This document shows positions 13,868 to 17,349 of a DNA stretch of 17,349 bases, piece by piece. The DNA comes from an uncultured Gammaproteobacteria bacterium (GTDB taxonomy: Bacteria > Pseudomonadota > Gammaproteobacteria > Xanthomonadales > Xanthomonadaceae), in contig CAMPGW010000064.1 of assembly GCA_946885735.1 (NCBI GenBank), positions 1 to 17,349 on the forward strand. Direction: 5' to 3'. Position 1 is the stretch's first letter. Each line of letters begins with the position of its first letter. The translations under genes were made by a program, and so were the position numbers. The notes under the pieces were generated by a model. The model had not been told where the DNA came from and did not search any database. It worked only from the letters and a program-made list of their open reading frames with translations.

Positions 13868-15015
13868 CAGAACACCTCCGCCGGATCCAGGCGCCGGACC
13901 TTGCGCACCGCCAGCAAGGCGGAGATCGCGCACATGCCCAGGGTCAGGGTGAACACCAGCAGGGCGCGTTCCCAGGTCACCTGCAGCGGCATGAAGGTGG
14001 CCGCGGCGGCGCGCGCATACAGCACTTGCGAGAGCAGCAGGCCCGGCACGAAGCCGAGCACGCCCAGGATGGTCGCCTGCTGCAGCACGATGCCCGAGAC
14101 GAAGCCGTTGCCGTAGCCCATCGCGCGCAGCGTCGCGTATTCGTTGAGGTGTTCGGACACGTCGGCGAACAGGATCTGGTAGACGATGATCGCGCCGACC
14201 ACGAAGCCCATGATCGCGCCGAAGGCGAACACGTAGCCGATCGGCGTGGCGCGGTCCCAGTAGGACTTCTCGCGGCCGACGAAGTCGGGCTTGCTCATCA
14301 CCAGCACGTCCTTGGGCAGCGCGGCGCGAAGCCGGTCGCGCACGGCATCCACGTCGCTGCCGGGCTTGAGCTTGATCAGGCCGAGCTGGATGTTGTTGCG
14401 CGAGCGGTCGGGGAACAGGCGCAGCCAGTTGTCGTCACTGGTGACCAGGCTGCCGTCGATGCCGAACGAGGGGCCCATTTCAAACAGGCCCGCGGCTTGC
14501 ACGCGGCGATTGTTGACCTCGGTGAACATCATGCCGCCGTCGCGCAGGGTCTGCGCGACGGGGCCGAATTCGGGGCGCGAGCGGGCGTCGAACAGCACCA
14601 CGTCCTGGCGCTGCAGCTTGTGCCGCGCCTCCTCGAAGCCGGGAGCGTCGAGGATCGGATCGGCCGGGTTGAAGCCGACCAGGTTGATGGTGCGGCGCTG
14701 GTTGGTGACCGGGTTCTTCCACACGGCGGGGAAGATGTAGACCGGCGAGACCGATTCCACCGCCGGATCGCCCAGGGCCTGGTACAGGCGGCGGATCGAG
14801 AACTGCTCGGGCCGCACGATGAAGACGCTGTCCGGGCTGAACAGCGCGATGTCGTAGTTGAGTCGCTCCTGGTAGCGCACCGCGCTGTCGAACAGCGCCG
14901 CACGGAAGCCCAGCTGCATCATGATCAGCAGCACCGCAAAGGCGATGCCCAGCAGCGCCACCAGCAGGCGCAGCGGGCGATGCCGCAATTGCAGCCACCC
15001 GAGCGGTGCGTTCAT
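13867..15015 (-). CDS. devC: DevC-like ABC transporter permease (FtsX/MacB fold)
   Basis: The 382-residue inner-membrane protein has one N-terminal membrane segment (about 16-37). A large periplasmic domain follows (about 40-255, starting VRYQERLNYDIALFSPDSVF), then three C-terminal segments (about 258-282, 305-330 and 348-372). The stretch GFVVGAIIVYQILFADVSEHLNEYATLRAMGY is highly characteristic of DevC, the permease of the cyanobacterial heterocyst glycolipid exporter DevBCA. This topology serves tripartite efflux with an outer-membrane TolC-type channel; no tolC gene is in the window. It ends in LDPAEVF, a common FtsX-family C-terminus. The ATG overlaps the adaptor stop as ATGA, and its own stop overlaps the ATPase start by one base. 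The cargo is unknown; the lipase partner hints at a lipid. Confidence 0.88.
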   Translation of the reverse strand: MNAPLGWLQLRHRPLRLLVALLGIAFAVLLIMMQLGFRAALFDSAVRYQERLNYDIALFSPDSVFIVRPEQFSIRRLYQALGDPAVESVSPVYIFPAVWKNPVTNQRRTINLVGFNPADPILDAPGFEEARHKLQRQDVVLFDARSRPEFGPVAQTLRDGGMMFTEVNNRRVQAAGLFEMGPSFGIDGSLVTSDDNWLRLFPDRSRNNIQLGLIKLKPGSDVDAVRDRLRAALPKDVLVMSKPDFVGREKSYWDRATPIGYVFAFGAIMGFVVGAIIVYQILFADVSEHLNEYATLRAMGYGNGFVSGIVLQQATILGVLGFVPGLLLSQVLYARAAAATFMPLQVTWERALLVFTLTLGMCAISALLAVRKVRRLDPAEVF

Positions 15016-15965
15016 CGGGCGGCGCGTCGGCCGATCACCACCTCGACCTGCAGGTTGGTCAGGCTGGCCGCCGCGGCGGCGTCAGCGAGCCGGACCTCGA
15101 CCTCGACGATGCGAGCGTCCTTGCGGGCGGCCGGATCGGTGTCCATCTGGTCGAGCTTGCGCACCTGCTGGCGGATCCGCTCGACCGTGCCCGAGAGTGC
15201 GCGTCCCAGCGCCTTGCTGGTGACGGTGGCGGGCTGGCCAACCCGGACTCGACCGATGTCGGTCTCGTAGACCTCGGCGATGGCATACATGCGCTCGACG
15301 CGGCCGAGCTCCAGGATGCCGCGCGGCCCGACCATTTCGCCGGGCCGGGTGTGGATGTCGAGCACGCGACCGGCAACGGGGGCGCGGATGTAGGCGCGCT
15401 GCTGCACGGCCAGCGCGCGCTTCTGCGCGGCCTCCGCGACACTGACGGCGGCCTGGGCCGCGCCGGCGCTGGCGCGCGCCGACGTGCAGGCCGCACGGCC
15501 GGCGTCGGCCTCGCCCTGCGCGCGCTGCGCGTCCTCAGGCGAGGTCAGTTTGCGCGCCAGCAGGTCCTGCCGGCGCTTGGCGGCGGCCAGGGTGACGGTG
15601 GCGTCCACGCAGGCCGAAGTGGCTGCGCTGGCCGCCGCGGAGGCGAGGCGACGGCGATATTCGCGGTCGGCCTTGGCGTGGTCCACCTGTGCCTGCATCA
15701 GGTCGGCGGCTTCGGCAACGGCGAGCAATTGCCCGGCCTTCACGGTGTCGCCGCGCTCGACCAGCAGCTTGGAGATGACGGTTCCGCCGGTCGATTCCGG
15801 GGTGATCGGGGCGGTGATGCGCAGCGCACCCTGCCAGGGTTCGAGCCGTCCCAGGGCGGACACCTGCGCGGGCGCTTGCGCCGAAGCGGACAGTCCGTAG
15901 AACAGCAGCGCGGCAACCGCCGTGCAGGCAACGAAGGCCGAAGCCCGGCGTGGGTCGAGATGCAT
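15012..15965 (-). CDS. devB: DevB-like periplasmic adaptor (HlyD/membrane fusion protein family)
   Basis: The 317-residue protein has an N-terminal hydrophobic segment (about 9-29), a first lipoyl half (about 45-85, IRITAPITPESTGGTVISKLLV), and an Ala-rich helical hairpin (about 85-190, turn near 140). The second lipoyl half (YIRAPVAGRVLDIHTRPGEMV) and beta-barrel follow. The C-terminal DTDPAARKDARIVEVEVRL and LTNLQVEVVI segments are typical of the DevB family. It would bridge the DevC-like permease to a TolC-type channel in the periplasm. C119 and C160 lie almost equally far from the hairpin turn. I chose ATG at 15965 over an in-frame TTG at 15977 because the G-tract before the ATG can act as ribosome site and the TTG adds only four residues. 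It is first in the four-gene operon, 77 bases after valS. Confidence 0.88.
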   Translation of the reverse strand: MHLDPRRASAFVACTAVAALLFYGLSASAQAPAQVSALGRLEPWQGALRITAPITPESTGGTVISKLLVERGDTVKAGQLLAVAEAADLMQAQVDHAKADREYRRRLASAAASAATSACVDATVTLAAAKRRQDLLARKLTSPEDAQRAQGEADAGRAACTSARASAGAAQAAVSVAEAAQKRALAVQQRAYIRAPVAGRVLDIHTRPGEMVGPRGILELGRVERMYAIAEVYETDIGRVRVGQPATVTSKALGRALSGTVERIRQQVRKLDQMDTDPAARKDARIVEVEVRLADAAAAASLTNLQVEVVIGRRAAR

Positions 15966-15979
15966 TGGCCCCCCCAATG
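15963..15979 (-). promoter_or_regulatory. Hairpin with G-tract over the devB-like start codon
   Basis: On the - strand CATTGG and CCAATG form a perfect 6-bp inverted repeat around five G bases; the full G run is seven long (15975-15969). The AUG start is in the 3' arm and the only Shine-Dalgarno-like sequence is in the loop and arm. In mRNA this could limit initiation, and the homopolymer could slip. Upstream, TAAGCT with a poor TTGTGC 18 bases before it is the best promoter guess and is weak. Confidence 0.4.
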
Positions 15980-16011
15980 GTGAATCCCCGAGCGCTGGAG
16001 CTTACCTGCTA

Positions 16012-16025
16012 TGCGCGGTCGCGCA
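16012..16025 (-). terminator. Short hairpin between valS and the exporter operon
   Basis: TGCGC and GCGCA pair around a 4-base loop, 18 bases past the valS stop. There is no U-tract. At this length and GC it may be chance, so read-through from valS into the exporter operon is possible. Confidence 0.25.
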
Positions 16026-16042
16026 CAAACTCCGCCGTATGG

Positions 16043-17349
16043 TCAGAGCTGTGCGCGCTGGGAGGCGAGTGCGGTGTGCTGCGTGTTCCAGTCCGCCAGG
16101 CGCTTGCGTTCCTGCTCGACGACCGCGGGCGGTGCGTTCGCCACGAAGGTCTCGCTGGCCAGCTTGGCCTGGCACTTGCCGATCTCGGCCTCGATGCGGC
16201 GCAGTTCCTTGTCCAGGCGCGCGCGTTCGGCGCCGAGGTCGACCAGGCCTTCCAGCGGCACCAGCAGGCGCAGGCCCCCGACCACGCCGGCGGCGCAGGG
16301 GCCGGCGTCCTTGCCGTCGAGCCACGCGACGGACTCGACGCGAGCCAGGAAGCGGATCGCCGCGGCGAAGCGCTCGACGCGTGCGCGATCCTCGCCATCG
16401 CCACCCTCCAGGCGCAGCGCCACCGTCCGCGAGGGCGCCACGTTGAGTTCGCCCCGGATGCGCCGCAGTTGCGAGACCACCTGCTTGAGCCACTCGACGT
16501 CGGCCTCGGCGGCCAGCGCATCGGCCGTGAGCTCCTGGTTCTCGGGATAGGCCTGCAGGCTGACGCTGTTGCCGGTGATACCCAGCCGCGGCGCGATGGA
16601 TTGCCAGATCTCCTCGGTGACAAAGGGCACCAGCGGGTGCAGCAGGCGCAGCAGTTGCTCGAGCACGCGCAGCAGGGTGTGGCGGGTGCTGTCGGCGGCC
16701 TGGGCATCGTCGCCCTGCAGGGCCGGCTTGGCCAGTTCCAGGAACCAGTCGCAGTATTCGTTCCAGGTGAAGTCGTACAGGGCCTGGGCGGCAAGGTCGA
16801 AACGGTAGGCGGCGAACTGCGCGTGCACTTCCGCCACCGTGCGCGCCAGCCGCGCCTCGATCCAGCGTTCGGCGGCCGTGGCGACCGGCGCCGCGACTGC
16901 GGGGGCGTCGAAGCCCTCGCAGTTCATCAGCACGAAGCGCGCGGCGTTCCACAGCTTGTTGCAGAAGTTCTTGTAGCCCTCGGCGCGACCCAGGTCGAAC
17001 TTGATGTCGCGGCCGTGGGTGGCCAGCGACGCAAAGGTGAAGCGCAACGCATCGGCGCCGAAGGCCGGGATGCCGTCGGGGAACTCCTTGCGCGTGGCCT
17101 TCTCGATCTTCGCGGCCATCTGCGGCTGCATCAATCCGGCGGTGCGCTTGGCGACCAGGGCGTCGAGCGAGATGCCGTCGATGATGTCGATCGGGTCGAG
17201 GATGTTGCCCTTGGACTTGGACATCTTCTGCCCGTCCTTGTCGCGCACCAGGCCGGTGATGTAGACGTCCTTGAAGGGCACCTGGCCGGTGAAATGGTCG
17301 GTCATCATGATCATCCGGGCGACCCAGAAGAAGATGATGTCGAAGCCGG
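16043..17349 (-). CDS. valS: Valyl-tRNA synthetase, C-terminal part (runs off right edge)
   Basis: This class I synthetase charges tRNA-Val. About 434 C-terminal residues are visible; the HIGH motif and editing domain lie outside the window. The frame is open to the edge, beginning [12 protein letters not shown]. The catalytic KMSKS loop is encoded at about 17227-17213 in [11 protein letters not shown]. An anticodon-binding helical domain follows ([17 protein letters not shown] onward). The C-terminal coiled-coil tRNA-binding arm typical of ValS covers roughly the last 70 residues ([16 protein letters not shown] onward). The apparent ATG at 17314 is internal, not a real start. The stop at 16043-16045 lies 77 bases before the devB-like start on the same strand. 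Confidence 0.96.
   Translation of the reverse strand, partial: GFDIIFFWVARMIMMTDHFTGQVPFKDVYITGLVRDKDGQKMSKSKGNILDPIDIIDGISLDALVAKRTAGLMQPQMAAKIEKATRKEFPDGIPAFGADALRFTFASLATHGRDIKFDLGRAEGYKNFCNKLWNAARFVLMNCEGFDAPAVAAPVATAAERWIEARLARTVAEVHAQFAAYRFDLAAQALYDFTWNEYCDWFLELAKPALQGDDAQAADSTRHTLLRVLEQLLRLLHPLVPFVTEEIWQSIAPRLGITGNSVSLQAYPENQELTADALAAEADVEWLKQVVSQLRRIRGELNVAPSRTVALRLEGGDGEDRARVERFAAAIRFLARVESVAWLDGKDAGPCAAGVVGGLRLLVPLEGLVDLGAERARLDKELRRIEAEIGKCQAKLASETFVANAPPAVVEQERKRLADWNTQHTALASQRAQL

Noticed and set aside
13868..13933. N-terminal extension of the ATPase by 22 codons
   Set aside because: These codons lie inside the permease C-terminus. The ATG at 13867 has GGAGG at proper spacing and matches the usual DevA start.
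12668..14116. Long + strand open frame opposite the ATPase-GAF gene
   Set aside because: It is antisense to conserved Walker, signature and GAF motifs, with shadow-type composition.
15966..15977. TTG start giving four extra residues for the adaptor
   Set aside because: The ATG at 15965 follows a G-rich ribosome-site-like tract. The TTG codon lies at the 5' end of that tract, so using it would lose the only ribosome-site candidate.
16043..17314. valS as a complete gene starting at the ATG at 17314
   Set aside because: The frame stays open to the window edge with conserved ValS sequence ([12 protein letters not shown]), so this is an internal methionine.
1..17349. Mobile element, CRISPR array, riboswitch, tRNA or rRNA
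   Set aside because: No transposase or integrase, no regularly spaced short repeats, no cloverleaf or known aptamer core was seen on either strand. The only repeats are the Ig units.

Overview
The window is very GC-rich DNA with tightly packed genes. Its gene content (fabA-fabB pair, pssA-small gene-rimI, proS, valS, a bacterial DNA topoisomerase IB and a secreted Ig-repeat protein) fits a gammaproteobacterium, most likely of the Xanthomonadaceae/Lysobacteraceae (Lysobacter/Luteimonas type). The family assignment is inferred from remembered protein similarity, not from a search. I see no insertion sequence, prophage, CRISPR array, rRNA or tRNA, and no gene-free stretch longer than about 190 bases.

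Layout. (1) 1-779, + strand: the C-terminal end of a secreted protein made of Ig-like repeats joined by Ser/Thr linkers. It runs off the left edge and overlaps its convergent neighbour by 14 bases. (2) 766-3839, - strand: a translationally coupled PLP-enzyme pair, a tyrosine-decarboxylase-like group II decarboxylase followed by a Cds1-type cysteine desulfhydrase. An FNR/ANR-like box lies exactly 41.5 bases before the start codon. (3) 3884-8646, - strand: topoisomerase IB, fabB, fabA (unsaturated fatty acid synthesis) and proS. (4) 8716-9021, - strand: a small anchored DUF4124 protein, divergent from (5) 9118-10684, + strand: pssA (phosphatidylserine synthase), a 108-residue protein with HolD-like ends, and rimI, joined by two ATGA overlaps. 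(6) 10650-15965, - strand: a four-gene operon in which every junction overlaps. It encodes a DevB-like periplasmic adaptor, a DevC-like permease, a DevA-like ATPase fused to a GAF domain, and a phospholipase with the cyclic-nucleotide-binding, linker and patatin layout of neuropathy target esterase (NTE). (7) 16043-17349, - strand: the C-terminal part of valS, which runs off the right edge.

The most interesting item is the four-gene operon. It joins a DevBCA-type tripartite exporter, known in cyanobacteria for exporting heterocyst glycolipids, to an NTE-type lysophospholipase. Two different cyclic-nucleotide-type sensor domains are present: a GAF domain carrying the NKFDE-type motif on the ATPase, and a cNMP domain on the lipase. 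This suggests a second-messenger-controlled lipid processing and export system. The architecture is visible in the sequence; the function is inferred.

Second-rank observations are two candidate leaderless transcripts (decarboxylase and pssA), a divergent promoter pair sharing one -35 region, a possible reduced replication psi subunit upstream of rimI, a pair of cysteines placed to bridge the DevB-like coiled-coil hairpin, and a hairpin with a G-tract over the devB start.
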